The notes under the pieces are model-generated. The model was not told the DNA's origin, searched no databases, and was given only the letters and a program-made list of their open reading frames with translations. DNA of 35,798 nucleotides from SIG588 sp045591985 (GTDB taxonomy: Bacteria; Bacillota; Clostridia; Oscillospirales; Acutalibacteraceae), in the NCBI GenBank assembly GCA_045591985.1, contig JAZNTV010000042.1, forward strand, positions 1-35,798. The letters run 5' to 3'. Each line of letters starts with the position of its first letter. The first letter of the stretch is position 1. The position numbers were made by a program, and so were the translations under genes. Of this stretch, positions 6,014 to 14,650 are shown one piece after another.

Positions 6014-8143
6014 ATGTCGGATAAGCGAACGGAGGAAGTCATAACTCGTGAGTTTGACATCGTCGGACCGGATACGACCGCCGCGGCGGAAGAAGAGGAT
6101 ATCAAGATCTACGAGCCGAAGGAAAAAGAGGCGGATCTTGATGACCGTCATACCCGTATTTTGGATTTCGAAGAGCAAAAAGCACGCCACAAAGCACCGA
6201 CATCGCCATCCGCTGTGATGGAAGGGCAGTTGACATTTGACGGTATGGAGCCGGAAGAGGAGCCGGAAGAGGTTCCCCAAAAAACGGTGGAAGAACGGCT
6301 GCAGGATGCGCGCCGCGAAAAGGTAGAGAATTTTCGCTTGATCGAAAATGAGGGATTGCGTCTGGCGGGCGAAGAAGAGCCGGGCGCTGCCGAAGAGGCT
6401 GCCCCCGAAGAGGGGGATGTGTTGGAGGATTACAACAGTTATGCGGAAACGGCGGCGGTGCGTGGGGAGTTGGCCTATCGTCGTCGCGGAGCACGTATCG
6501 GGTTACTTGTCGGCGGCTTTTTGGAGTTTTTGTTGCTGTGCCTGATGTTGGTTTCCCAATCGTCCGGCGCCGGAGTTGAGCCCTTTTTCTTCTTGGGCGC
6601 CAATCTCGTGTTGCTGATCGGCTTGATGCTGACGGCACATCGTGTAATAGCGGATGGCTTCGGTGCGATCTTGCGTCGGCGTCCTGTGGCGGATACGGTG
6701 ACGGCGATCGCCGCATTTGCCGCTGCTATACATACGGTTTTACAGTTCTTAACGCCGGTAGAGGTGGCAAACGGCGAGGTGACGTTGTATTGCGCCGTGG
6801 CAGGGTTTTCGTTGCTTTTGGCGCAGTGCGGGCGCGTGTTCCGTCTTACCCGTATCACGCAAAACTTCCGCATGGTTTCCCATAAAGGGGAAAAGTATGC
6901 GGCCATGTACGTAGCGGCGGGTAAGGGGCGCGATCTGCTGGGACGATATTTGCCCACGGTGGGTGAACCGGCTATTGCTTACGTGAAGAAAAGCGGCTTT
7001 TTAACACGCTTTATGGAATATTCCTATGACGATGAAGGGACCGAATCGCTGTTTTGCTGGTTTTCGCCCATAGCGGTGGCGGCGGCAATCCTGATAGCGG
7101 TAGCACATGCGATGTTCGGCGGCGAGACCGCCAACTGGTGGAGTGCCATCGGCGTATTTACGGCGGCGGTGTGTGCGGCGGCGCCGGCGTTTGCAGTGGC
7201 CGGTGCGAATCTGCCGCTGTGTCGGGCGGCGCGTGCGCTGCTTCGTCGCGGTGCGATGCTGATCGGCTGGCGAGCCGTGGAAGCGTTCAAAAATACCGAT
7301 GCGCTGTTGGTCGATGCTTCGGAGGTGTTTCCCTCTGAAAATATTCTGCTCCACGGCATTAAGACCTTCTCCGGTGCACGTATCGACGAAGCGATTTTGG
7401 ATGCGGCGGCGGTCTCTATTGCATCGGGCGGGCCGCTTGCCGGTGTGTTCCTGCGTGTGATTGAAAATCGCACGAACATGCTGCAAGAAGTCGATACCTT
7501 GTTATATGAACAGGATATGGGCCTTTCGGGATGGGTCGGTGGCCGACGCGTGTTGGTTGGCAATCGACGTTTGCTCGAAAACCACGGGGTGGATGTGCCT
7601 TCCCGCGATTACGAAATGCGCTATACAAAGGACGGCCGTCAGTTGGTATATTTGTCTACCGGCGGTGATCTGTGTGCCATGTTCGTGGTCAGTTATACGG
7701 CCGATCCCGGTGTGGAAGAGGCATTGCATCGCTTGACGGCATCGGGCGTTACGCTGTTGGTGCGTACTTGCGATCCCAATGTGACAAGCGAACTCGTACG
7801 TGAAGTGTTTCATATCGATGAGGATATGGTACGGATTTTGGATACGGCGGCCGGCCGCGTGCGGGATGCGTTGGTCTTGGAAGAGGCGGAACGCAGCGAA
7901 GCGATGCTGGCGTGCAACGGTCGCTTGGAAGGCTTGGGATTTGCGCTGAGTTTCTGTCGCCGTTTGCGCGGACGAATTCGTGCAACGGGCGTGTTACAGA
8001 TGGTGGCAGGCGGCATTAGCCTTCTGGCACTGGCCGCTTCTGTGGCTGTGGGACAGATGTTACCGCCGCTTTTTATGATCGTAAATGCCTTGGTTTGGGC
8101 GGTGATCACCGCGCTTTCCGCCGGGTTTTTGTGGGAAAAGTAA
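6014..8143 (+). CDS. Degenerate P-type ATPase-like membrane protein
   Basis: A 709-aa protein. Residues 1-150 are an acidic soluble tail. Four membrane helices follow at roughly 157-270, a pair near 345-395, and a final pair at the C-terminus. The order and spacing match a P1B-type ATPase, but each catalytic landmark is altered. The intramembrane CPC is AAAPAF (Pro391). The DKTGT loop is VDASEVF (Asp434 kept, Lys-Thr-Gly-Thr lost). The SEHPLA motif is SGGPLA (471-476). TGD is RTCD (584-587). There is no TGES actuator domain and no GDGxND. GWVGGRRVLVGN still matches the nucleotide-binding domain. It therefore looks like a non-pumping paralogue. ATG 6014 is preferred over GTG 6005 by ribosome-site spacing (AAGGGGA). 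Confidence 0.75.
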   Translation: MSDKRTEEVITREFDIVGPDTTAAAEEEDIKIYEPKEKEADLDDRHTRILDFEEQKARHKAPTSPSAVMEGQLTFDGMEPEEEPEEVPQKTVEERLQDARREKVENFRLIENEGLRLAGEEEPGAAEEAAPEEGDVLEDYNSYAETAAVRGELAYRRRGARIGLLVGGFLEFLLLCLMLVSQSSGAGVEPFFFLGANLVLLIGLMLTAHRVIADGFGAILRRRPVADTVTAIAAFAAAIHTVLQFLTPVEVANGEVTLYCAVAGFSLLLAQCGRVFRLTRITQNFRMVSHKGEKYAAMYVAAGKGRDLLGRYLPTVGEPAIAYVKKSGFLTRFMEYSYDDEGTESLFCWFSPIAVAAAILIAVAHAMFGGETANWWSAIGVFTAAVCAAAPAFAVAGANLPLCRAARALLRRGAMLIGWRAVEAFKNTDALLVDASEVFPSENILLHGIKTFSGARIDEAILDAAAVSIASGGPLAGVFLRVIENRTNMLQEVDTLLYEQDMGLSGWVGGRRVLVGNRRLLENHGVDVPSRDYEMRYTKDGRQLVYLSTGGDLCAMFVVSYTADPGVEEALHRLTASGVTLLVRTCDPNVTSELVREVFHIDEDMVRILDTAAGRVRDALVLEEAERSEAMLACNGRLEGLGFALSFCRRLRGRIRATGVLQMVAGGISLLALAASVAVGQMLPPLFMIVNALVWAVITALSAGFLWEK

Positions 8144-8146
8144 ACA

Positions 8147-8183
8147 AAAACTGCCTGCCCAGTAATCGGCAGGCAGTTTTTTT
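8147..8183 (+). terminator. Strong bidirectional terminator
   Basis: CTGCCTGCC (8151-8159) and GGCAGGCAG (8168-8176) form a perfect 9-bp stem, extended by flanking A5 and T7 runs. It closes the rlmB operon. Confidence 0.92.
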
Positions 8184-8203
8184 GCATTTTTTAAAAGTTT
8201 TTA

Positions 8204-8232
8204 TTGAAATTTCCGCAAGTATATGGTATAAT
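8204..8232 (+). promoter_or_regulatory. Strong sigma-A promoter for the EF-G-like gene
   Basis: TTGAAA (8204-8209), 17-bp spacer ending in TGG, then a perfect TATAAT (8227-8232), so both a -35 and an extended -10 are present. The leader to the TTG start is about 120 nt. I see no clear riboswitch or terminator hairpin in it. Confidence 0.88.
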
Positions 8233-8360
8233 TCAACAGAAAGGCAAGGAAGGCTTGAAAAATTTTGGCTGTTTTTGCTTTATCCCCGCTTGCATAACTA
8301 TGGGAAGCGACATCCGTGATTATGAAAAAGCGGTAGTATTATACGAAAGGGGCGCTTATC

Positions 8361-10433
8361 TTGAAACAGTATTCGGCAAAGAACATTCGAAACATTGCAT
8401 TGGTGGGGCATGCGGACGCGGGAAAAACCTCGCTCGCGGAGGCTGCTTATTATTTGACGGGTCAATCCGATCGATTGGGTCGCGTGAATGAAGGCAATAC
8501 CATTTGTGATTTCGATGCAGAGGAAATTGCACGCAAAGGCTCGGTTTCCATGGCGATGGTACCGGTGGAATGGAAGGGTACCAAGATGAATCTGTTAGAC
8601 ACTCCCGGTCTGTTCGATTTCTCGGGAGGTGTCAGCGAAGGTATTCGCGCCGCCGGCAGTGCGTTGATCGTCATCTCCGGTAAGAGCGGCCTTGAAGTCG
8701 GTGCGGAAAAGGCGTTTGCCGCCGCCAGCAAGAAAGGTATCGCCAAATTGTTCTTTGTGAACTTTATGGATAACGAACACGCCGATTTCTATAAGGTGTA
8801 TCACGATTTGAAGGATGCGTACGGTATGGCCCTGTGTCCGATGGTCATTCCGTATAAGGAAGAGGATCGTGTAACTTGCTACGTTAACCTGATCGAGAAC
8901 AAGGCATATGCCTACGATAACGGCAAAGCGACCGAAGTGCCGATTCCGCCGTTGGGTGAGTTGTATGCTCGTTTGCGCGTAGAGATCGACGAAGCGGTGG
9001 CGGAAAGCAGCGAAGAGTTGATGGAGAAATACTTCGCGGGTGAAGAATTCACCAACGAAGAGCGGATCGTCGGCCTGGCGCGCGGTATTCGTCGCGGTGA
9101 GATCGCCCCCGTGTTCTGCGGTTCGGCGTATGAATTGGAAGCGATCGACCAGTTGCTGAACGGCTTGATCTGGCTTGCTCCTTGGGCGGAATCGGTTGCG
9201 GGCGAGCACGGTGTGGATGCTGACGGTAACGACGTGGATCTCACGGTGGATGAAGACGCACAGACGGCGGCGATCGTCTTTAAGACGGTGGTCGACCCGT
9301 TCGTCGGCAAACTCCTCTATTTCAAGGTCATCAGCGGTTGCGTGAAGGCGGACAGCACCTTGTTGAATCCCCGCACGGGCGCAACCGAAAAGATCGGCAA
9401 ACTCTTCTTTGTGCGTGGCAAAAAGCAGATCGATACCAACTGCGTGCCTGCAGGTGATATCGGTGCGGTGGCAAAATTGGCATCTACCAACACGGGCGAC
9501 ACGCTGTGTGATCCTGCGAATCCGGTAACTTTGCGCGGCATCGCGTTCGATACGCCGTGCCTGTCGATGGCGGTGGAAGCCAAGAAGAAGGGCGAAGAGG
9601 AAAAGATCGCCGCCGGTCTTATTCGTTTGATGGAGGAAGATCCGACCGCTTCCTTCGAGGTGAATAAAGAGACCAAGGAACAGGTGCTTTCCGGTTTGGG
9701 CGAACAGCACTTGGATGTTATCGCTTCGAAGTTGAAGAATAAGTTCGGTGTGGAAATGACCATGAAGACCCCGCGCGTACCGTATCGCGAGACCATTCGC
9801 AAGAATGTGAAGGTGCAAGGACGCCACAAGAAACAGTCGGGAGGACACGGTCAGTTCGGTGACGTGTGGATCGAGTTTGAACCGTGTGACAGCGAAGAGT
9901 TGGTGTTTGCCGAGTCTGTCTTCGGCGGTTCAGTGCCGAAGAATTTCTTCCCCGCGGTCGAAAAAGGCTTGGTCGACAGTGCGAAAAAGGGCGTATTGGC
10001 GGGCTTCCCGATGGTTGGTCTGAAGGCTACGTTGGTAGACGGATCCTATCACCCGGTGGATTCTTCCGAAATGGCCTTTAAAACGGCGGCCTCGCTTGCC
10101 TATAAAGCGGGTATTCCGCAGGCGTCTCCGGTTTTGCTTGAGCCGATCGGCGCGGTAAAGGTGTTTGTACCCGGTGATTATACAGGCGACGTGATGGGCG
10201 ATGTGAATAAGCGCCGCGGTCGTGTGCTCGGTATGCACCCCTCGGCAGATGAACCGAACGTCACCTGCGTGGAAGCGGAAGTCCCGATGGCGGAAATGTC
10301 CGATTTCTCCACCACCCTCCGTTCGATGACGCAGGGTCGCGGGCGCGTTACCTCGGCGTTTGAGCGGTACGAAGAAGCGCCCGCCCACGTGGCGCAGAAG
10401 GTCATTGCGGAATACAAGACCGACGAAGAATAA
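8361..10433 (+). CDS. Elongation factor G-like translational GTPase
   Basis: A 690-aa five-domain translational GTPase. The G1 motif is GHADAGKTS, G3 is DTPGLFDFSGG and G4 appears as NFMD, where canonical EF-G has AHVDAGKTT, DTPGH and NKMD. These differences place it in the EF-G-like (FusA2/EF-G2-type) subfamily, not the main translocase, which is normally encoded in the str operon. Domains II-V are intact, including the domain IV segment KQSGGHGQFGDVWIEFEP. Its role is unproven; other members retain GTPase activity without always replacing EF-G. The start is TTG 8361, with AAAGGGG about 8 nt upstream. It stands alone between a strong promoter and a terminator, with highly biased codons. Confidence 0.9.
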   Translation: MKQYSAKNIRNIALVGHADAGKTSLAEAAYYLTGQSDRLGRVNEGNTICDFDAEEIARKGSVSMAMVPVEWKGTKMNLLDTPGLFDFSGGVSEGIRAAGSALIVISGKSGLEVGAEKAFAAASKKGIAKLFFVNFMDNEHADFYKVYHDLKDAYGMALCPMVIPYKEEDRVTCYVNLIENKAYAYDNGKATEVPIPPLGELYARLRVEIDEAVAESSEELMEKYFAGEEFTNEERIVGLARGIRRGEIAPVFCGSAYELEAIDQLLNGLIWLAPWAESVAGEHGVDADGNDVDLTVDEDAQTAAIVFKTVVDPFVGKLLYFKVISGCVKADSTLLNPRTGATEKIGKLFFVRGKKQIDTNCVPAGDIGAVAKLASTNTGDTLCDPANPVTLRGIAFDTPCLSMAVEAKKKGEEEKIAAGLIRLMEEDPTASFEVNKETKEQVLSGLGEQHLDVIASKLKNKFGVEMTMKTPRVPYRETIRKNVKVQGRHKKQSGGHGQFGDVWIEFEPCDSEELVFAESVFGGSVPKNFFPAVEKGLVDSAKKGVLAGFPMVGLKATLVDGSYHPVDSSEMAFKTAASLAYKAGIPQASPVLLEPIGAVKVFVPGDYTGDVMGDVNKRRGRVLGMHPSADEPNVTCVEAEVPMAEMSDFSTTLRSMTQGRGRVTSAFERYEEAPAHVAQKVIAEYKTDEE

Positions 10434-10447
10434 GATGCGTACTTACA

Positions 10448-10481
10448 GCAAAAAACGGCAGAATTTTCTGCCGTTTTTTGC
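10448..10481 (+). terminator. Terminator of the EF-G-like gene
   Basis: GCAAAAAACGGCAGAA pairs with TTCTGCCGTTTTTTGC around a 2-nt TT loop, giving a long stem with a T6 run. It works in either direction. Confidence 0.92.
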
Positions 10482-10490
10482 GTGAATGAC

Positions 10491-10519
10491 TTGCTTTTGG
10501 GCAACGCAGGTGCTATAGT
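10491..10519 (+). promoter_or_regulatory. Sigma-A promoter for the sugar operon
   Basis: TTGCTT (10491-10496), 17-bp spacer, TATAGT (10514-10519), about 20 bp before the SGNH hydrolase start. I see no operator palindrome, and no regulator gene is encoded nearby. Confidence 0.75.
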
Positions 10520-10540
10520 GAAGAATAAGGGGGCGAGCGT

Positions 10541-11218
10541 ATGGAACAGATCGAAAAAAATACCGTAAAAGCCGAAAATCAACTGAAACAGAATCAATAT
10601 ATCACCTATATCAATCCGAACGGAAAAGGTAAACGCTTTTTGGTGGTCGGCAATTCCATCACCCGCCACGGCGTGAAACACGATATCGGTTGGCACAACG
10701 ATTGGGGTATGGCGGCGAGTGATATTGAGCAAGATTATGTCCATATTCTCTATCGTTCGTTATGCGAACGGTATCCCGATGCCGTTTTGTGTATTACGCA
10801 GGTGGCAACGTGGGAGCGGGAGTTCAAAAATGGTGCAGCCATCTTGCCGACCTTTGCGAAAGCGCGTGATTTCGGTGCGGATGTGTTGGTTATGCGCTTG
10901 GTGGAAAACTGCCCCAACAACGCGGAGGATACGCCGCAGTTTAAAGAAAAATACGTGGAGTTTATACGGTATCTGCAAGGGGATACCGTCACCCAAACGC
11001 TGGTCACCACCGGCTTTTGGCGTCACCGCTTGGATGAGGGGATCCGTGAATGTGCCGCCGAAAACGGGTATACCTTGGTGGAACTGGGAGACCTCGGTGA
11101 AGACGCGAGCATGAAAGCCATTGGTCTGTTTGAACACGAAGGGGTGGCGAATCACCCCGGCGACAAGGGGATGCAAGCCATTGCCGATCGCATTTTGGCG
11201 GGATTAGCGGAGGAATAA
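10541..11218 (+). CDS. SGNH/GDSL-type hydrolase
   Basis: A 225-aa cytosolic protein with no signal peptide. The block FLVVGNSITRHG matches block I of SGNH hydrolases (nucleophile Ser39 in G-N-S-I-T). Near the C-terminus, NHPGDKGMQAIADRIL carries the expected catalytic His. These enzymes remove acyl groups, often acetyl, from sugars and lipids; in this operon an acetylated oligosaccharide is a reasonable but unproven substrate. GGGGGCGAG lies before the ATG. It is the first gene of a five-gene operon with an isomerase and an alpha-galactosidase; the next start is 4 bp after its stop. Confidence 0.85.
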   Translation: MEQIEKNTVKAENQLKQNQYITYINPNGKGKRFLVVGNSITRHGVKHDIGWHNDWGMAASDIEQDYVHILYRSLCERYPDAVLCITQVATWEREFKNGAAILPTFAKARDFGADVLVMRLVENCPNNAEDTPQFKEKYVEFIRYLQGDTVTQTLVTTGFWRHRLDEGIRECAAENGYTLVELGDLGEDASMKAIGLFEHEGVANHPGDKGMQAIADRILAGLAEE

Positions 11219-11221
11219 GTG

Positions 11222-12079
11222 ATGCGCAGATCGATTCAGTTGCACGAAGAATGGTATTTTGAGCAAATGCTGGCATACACGGCCGCGGCGGGCTTTCAGG
11301 AAGTGGCGATCGGTTTTAGTGAAAGTCCCGTTTGTTTCAGCAAGGATTATGAGCGTGAAGTCGTGCGGTTGCAGGAATTGCTCCAAAAAAACGGGTTGAT
11401 CTGCCGACAGATCCACCTGCCGTGCTATCCTCTGCTCGAATCGTCGGATATCGTAAAAGAAGAGGTGGAAAACGCCATTAAAGTCGGTATTCGGATAGGC
11501 AGTATGCTTGGTGCCGAATGGGGTGCGTTTCATCCGCGTACAGCGGTGGATCAAGGATTTGACCGTACGCTGTCGTTCCGTCATAACCGCGAAAAACTGT
11601 GCGAATATCTCGAATGGGCGGAAAAATACGGTATGGGTATTGCGGTGGAAAATATGCCGTTGTATCCGTACGTTAAGCCCGAATGGCGCTTTTTCGGCGG
11701 TGGCTTTGAAGAACTTTGCGAACTGGTGGATACGTTGGATTCGGAAAAGATCGGTATTTGTTGGGATTTCGGTCACGCGCATCTTTCCGCATTGGATCAG
11801 TCGGCGGCACTGCGACGGGTGGGGGAACGTTTGAAGATCACGCACGTACACGATAACAGCCGCAACGACGATCACCATCAGTTGCCGCTGTTGAGAACCT
11901 GCGATTGGAACATACAGTGGGGTCCCATTATGCATACGTTGCGAGCCGTCGGTTATCAAGGGCCGATGACGTTGGAAGTCGTGACGCCGCCGCTTTCGGC
12001 GTGCAAAAGTTTTGTGCAGTGCGGGTACGATTGTCTGGCGGCGTTGGAAGAGATCCCCTTTGAGGAGAATGCACAATGA
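11222..12079 (+). CDS. Sugar phosphate isomerase/epimerase (xylose-isomerase-like TIM barrel)
   Basis: A 285-aa TIM-barrel protein of the AP endonuclease 2/xylose isomerase-like superfamily. Metal-binding positions appear in order: the His of GAFHPRT, the Glu of AVENMP, Asp and His of WDFGHAH, and His residues of THVHDN. Members isomerise or epimerise sugars or inositol derivatives with a divalent metal; the substrate cannot be told from the sequence. I chose ATG 11222 (GGAGG 9 nt upstream) over the adjacent GTG 11219. The stop overlaps the ATG of the alpha-galactosidase gene, so these two are translationally coupled and probably act on the same sugar. Confidence 0.85.
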   Translation: MRRSIQLHEEWYFEQMLAYTAAAGFQEVAIGFSESPVCFSKDYEREVVRLQELLQKNGLICRQIHLPCYPLLESSDIVKEEVENAIKVGIRIGSMLGAEWGAFHPRTAVDQGFDRTLSFRHNREKLCEYLEWAEKYGMGIAVENMPLYPYVKPEWRFFGGGFEELCELVDTLDSEKIGICWDFGHAHLSALDQSAALRRVGERLKITHVHDNSRNDDHHQLPLLRTCDWNIQWGPIMHTLRAVGYQGPMTLEVVTPPLSACKSFVQCGYDCLAALEEIPFEENAQ

Positions 12080-13947
12080 AATTGGAAAAATTGTTTGACA
12101 CCCGCGGAAAGCGGGATGTTTCGGGCTGGTTTCACGTATGTACCAACGTCGGGTGCGTGGACGGTACCGATGCGGTGACGGTGTGCGGCGATACTGCCAC
12201 CGTCACGCGGGAACGGTTTACAGCCACCGCGGTGATCGAACGGGTGGGGGACGTGTATATTCGCCGTGATACGCTTCAAAACACGTCGGACGAGGTGCTG
12301 TATCTTACCCGATACGACTGCCGTTTCCGTTTCGCCAGTGACGATGTTGAGGTGTACACGCAACAGAGCAACTGGGCGAACGAGAGCAACGGCCGTTGGC
12401 AGGCACTCACGGCGGCGGTGTCAGCGGAGAATTACGGTGTACGTACCACGGCGGGTGCCGCACCCTTTCTGGCGTTGTGGGACAATACCTGCCGTCGCGG
12501 CACCGCATTTCATCTGTTGCCGAATGCGGCGTGGCAGGTGCGTGCCGCACGACGGACGGCGGGGATGCAGAACAACGTCACGGTGGTGGAAATGGGCATT
12601 GCCTCCGAGGGGTTGTATCTGGCTGTCGCTCCGCACGAGACGATCGAATTGCCCGAAATTTGGTTTTATGACTTTGACGATCGCACGGATATGGGATGTC
12701 GCAAACTGCACGCGTATTTTAACGCAACCTATCCTACGAAACGTCTGCCTGTGATCTACAATACGTGGTTTGCCAATTTCGACGGATTGTCGTTGGATTT
12801 CTGCTTGCGGCAAGCGGAGCGAGCGGCGTCACTCGGCGCGGAATACTTCGTGGTGGATGCGGGGTGGTTCGGATTCGGTACCTGCTGGGGTGACCTTATC
12901 GGGGATTGGCGTGAAAATACCACGGGTGCCTTCTGCGGAAAAATGAACGAACTGGCGGATACCGTGCGCCGTCTCGGTATGAAATTCGGCTTGTGGATCG
13001 AAGCGGAACGGGCACTGAAAGACGCGCCGATCGTGAGCGCGCATCCCGAATACTTCCTTTACGAGAGCGGCAACTATTTCCTCGATTACGCAAACGATGC
13101 CGCCCGTGAATACATCGAAAATACCGTGTGTCGTTTGATCGATACCTACGGCGCGGAATACATCAAATTTGACTTTAACGCCGATTGCGGCAAAGACGGA
13201 CAAAACGGTGCGTTTTACCGCTATCATCAGGGACACAAGCGGTTTGTTGCCAATTTGCGTGCGTATTGCCCGAATATTTATCTCGAAAACTGTGCGTCGG
13301 GCGGCAACCGTATGGATCTGTTCCATGCGACGTATATGGACGGCGTGTGGTTTTCGGATAACCAAAACCCCTATTTCGGCACCCGAATTCTGCGGGATAC
13401 GGTGTTGCGTATGCCTCCGCAACAACTTGAGCGGTGGGCAGTTCTTAAAAGCGTGGAAGGGTTTTCCTCCATTTACTCGGAGGGTGGGCGCACCACCCGC
13501 ACCGTCAGCGTGTTTGAAGGCACGTGGCAGTCGGTTACGGGCGTCAGCATGGCGTATATGCGGGCGTTTTGCACGGGTGGTGCGTTTGGCATCACCTGCG
13601 ATCTTACCGAACTGAACGAAGAGGATTTCACAGCACTTCGTGAGGCGGTCGCGGCGTATAAGGCGATGCGGGCGTTTTACATGACCGCCGTGTGTACGCC
13701 CCTCGTTACCACCGATGCACTGACGGTGTTGCAATATACCGATGAAGCGGAGGAGACTGTTGTGCTGCAACTGTTTGAAAATTACGCGCGGCAAGAGACG
13801 GTCACCGTGTACCCGAAACTGCAATCGGCGCACGATTATGTGGGGTATACCGCCGCCGATCTGCGTGAAAACGGGGTGGTACTGCCCGTTCGTCACGGTG
13901 CGGGCTGTTCGGATTTCTGTGCCGTCGTTATGCTCAAAAAGGAGTAG
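12076..13947 (+). CDS. Alpha-galactosidase, GH36 family
   Basis: A 623-aa retaining glycosidase of the GH36 family. The catalytic barrel shows WFGFGTCWGDLIGDW, the nucleophile in YIKFDFN (Asp366), the substrate loop ENCASGGNRMDL and the acid/base in WFSDN (Asp428). There is no signal peptide, so it acts in the cytosol on imported alpha-galactosides such as melibiose or raffinose. It is about 100 residues shorter than the typical 720-aa Firmicutes enzymes, mainly in the N-terminal beta-sandwich. GH36 also contains alpha-N-acetylgalactosaminidases, so that specificity is possible. It overlaps the upstream isomerase by 4 bp. No transporter is encoded in this operon. Confidence 0.92.
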   Translation: MKLEKLFDTRGKRDVSGWFHVCTNVGCVDGTDAVTVCGDTATVTRERFTATAVIERVGDVYIRRDTLQNTSDEVLYLTRYDCRFRFASDDVEVYTQQSNWANESNGRWQALTAAVSAENYGVRTTAGAAPFLALWDNTCRRGTAFHLLPNAAWQVRAARRTAGMQNNVTVVEMGIASEGLYLAVAPHETIELPEIWFYDFDDRTDMGCRKLHAYFNATYPTKRLPVIYNTWFANFDGLSLDFCLRQAERAASLGAEYFVVDAGWFGFGTCWGDLIGDWRENTTGAFCGKMNELADTVRRLGMKFGLWIEAERALKDAPIVSAHPEYFLYESGNYFLDYANDAAREYIENTVCRLIDTYGAEYIKFDFNADCGKDGQNGAFYRYHQGHKRFVANLRAYCPNIYLENCASGGNRMDLFHATYMDGVWFSDNQNPYFGTRILRDTVLRMPPQQLERWAVLKSVEGFSSIYSEGGRTTRTVSVFEGTWQSVTGVSMAYMRAFCTGGAFGITCDLTELNEEDFTALREAVAAYKAMRAFYMTAVCTPLVTTDALTVLQYTDEAEETVVLQLFENYARQETVTVYPKLQSAHDYVGYTAADLRENGVVLPVRHGAGCSDFCAVVMLKKE

Positions 13948-13951
13948 CGGC

Positions 13952-14650
13952 ATGAATGTACGCATTTTACAAGGTGTGGAAGGCGCCAAACGGGCGCGCG
14001 GACTTGTGGTGATCATCGACGTGTTTCGCGCCTTCACGCTTGAGTGTTATTTGTTTTCGGCAGGGGTAGAGCGGATATTTCCCATCGGATCGGTCGAGGA
14101 GGCGCGTGTACTGAAAGTGCGGAATCCCGCCTACGTCTTGGCGGGTGAGCGGGACGGGCGCAAACTGCCCGATTTTGACCTGGGAAATGCCCCTTCCGAA
14201 GTGAAAGGACACACCTTTCACGGTAAGACCGTCGTACATACCACAAGTGCCGGTACGCAAGGTATCGCAAATGCTGCGGGTGCGGATGAGATCTTGGGTT
14301 GCAGTTTGGTAAACGCCGCCGCGACCGCCGCGTATATTCGTCGTTCGGGCGCTGCCGAGGTGTCGCTCGTGTGTATGGGCTGGGCGGGGGTGCGCAAGAC
14401 CGAGGAGGATACCCTCTGTGCCCGCTATATCGAAAGTCTTTTGAACGGTACGACACTCGATATGCAGGCGGAACTGTCTCTCGTGCGGCAGGGCGAAGGA
14501 GCGAAATTCTTCGACCCCGCACGGCAAGACGTATTCCCCGAAGCGGATTTTTATTGCTGTACGGCGGTGGATGCGTTCGATTTCGTATTAAAGTTACATA
14601 CCGACGGTGAGATACCGTACATAAAAAACGAGGTGATCTGTGATGGATAG
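13952..14650 (+). CDS. 2-phosphosulfolactate phosphatase family (ComB-like)
   Basis: A 232-aa protein of the ComB family. The founding enzyme dephosphorylates 2-phosphosulfolactate in coenzyme M synthesis. Family features are VVIIDVFRAFT near the N-terminus, LAGERDGRKLPDFDLGNAP, and the TTSAGTQGI loop. Bacterial members outside methanogens usually have no known substrate, and there is no coenzyme M pathway here. The start is ATG 13952 with AAGGAG 7 nt before; the frame is open further upstream only because it runs through the galactosidase gene. It lies 4 bp after the galactosidase stop and overlaps the next gene, so it belongs to the same operon. Confidence 0.85.
   Translation: MNVRILQGVEGAKRARGLVVIIDVFRAFTLECYLFSAGVERIFPIGSVEEARVLKVRNPAYVLAGERDGRKLPDFDLGNAPSEVKGHTFHGKTVVHTTSAGTQGIANAAGADEILGCSLVNAAATAAYIRRSGAAEVSLVCMGWAGVRKTEEDTLCARYIESLLNGTTLDMQAELSLVRQGEGAKFFDPARQDVFPEADFYCCTAVDAFDFVLKLHTDGEIPYIKNEVICDG

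Noticed and set aside
8239..8360. Regulatory RNA in the leader of the EF-G-like gene
   Set aside because: I found no terminator/antiterminator pair or known riboswitch pattern; the leader is simply long.
8595..9848. 417-aa open frame antisense to the EF-G-like gene
   Set aside because: Same codon-bias artefact; no family motifs.
13742..13951. N-terminal extension of the ComB-like protein
   Set aside because: It lies entirely inside the galactosidase gene in another frame; family proteins start at the ATG 13952.
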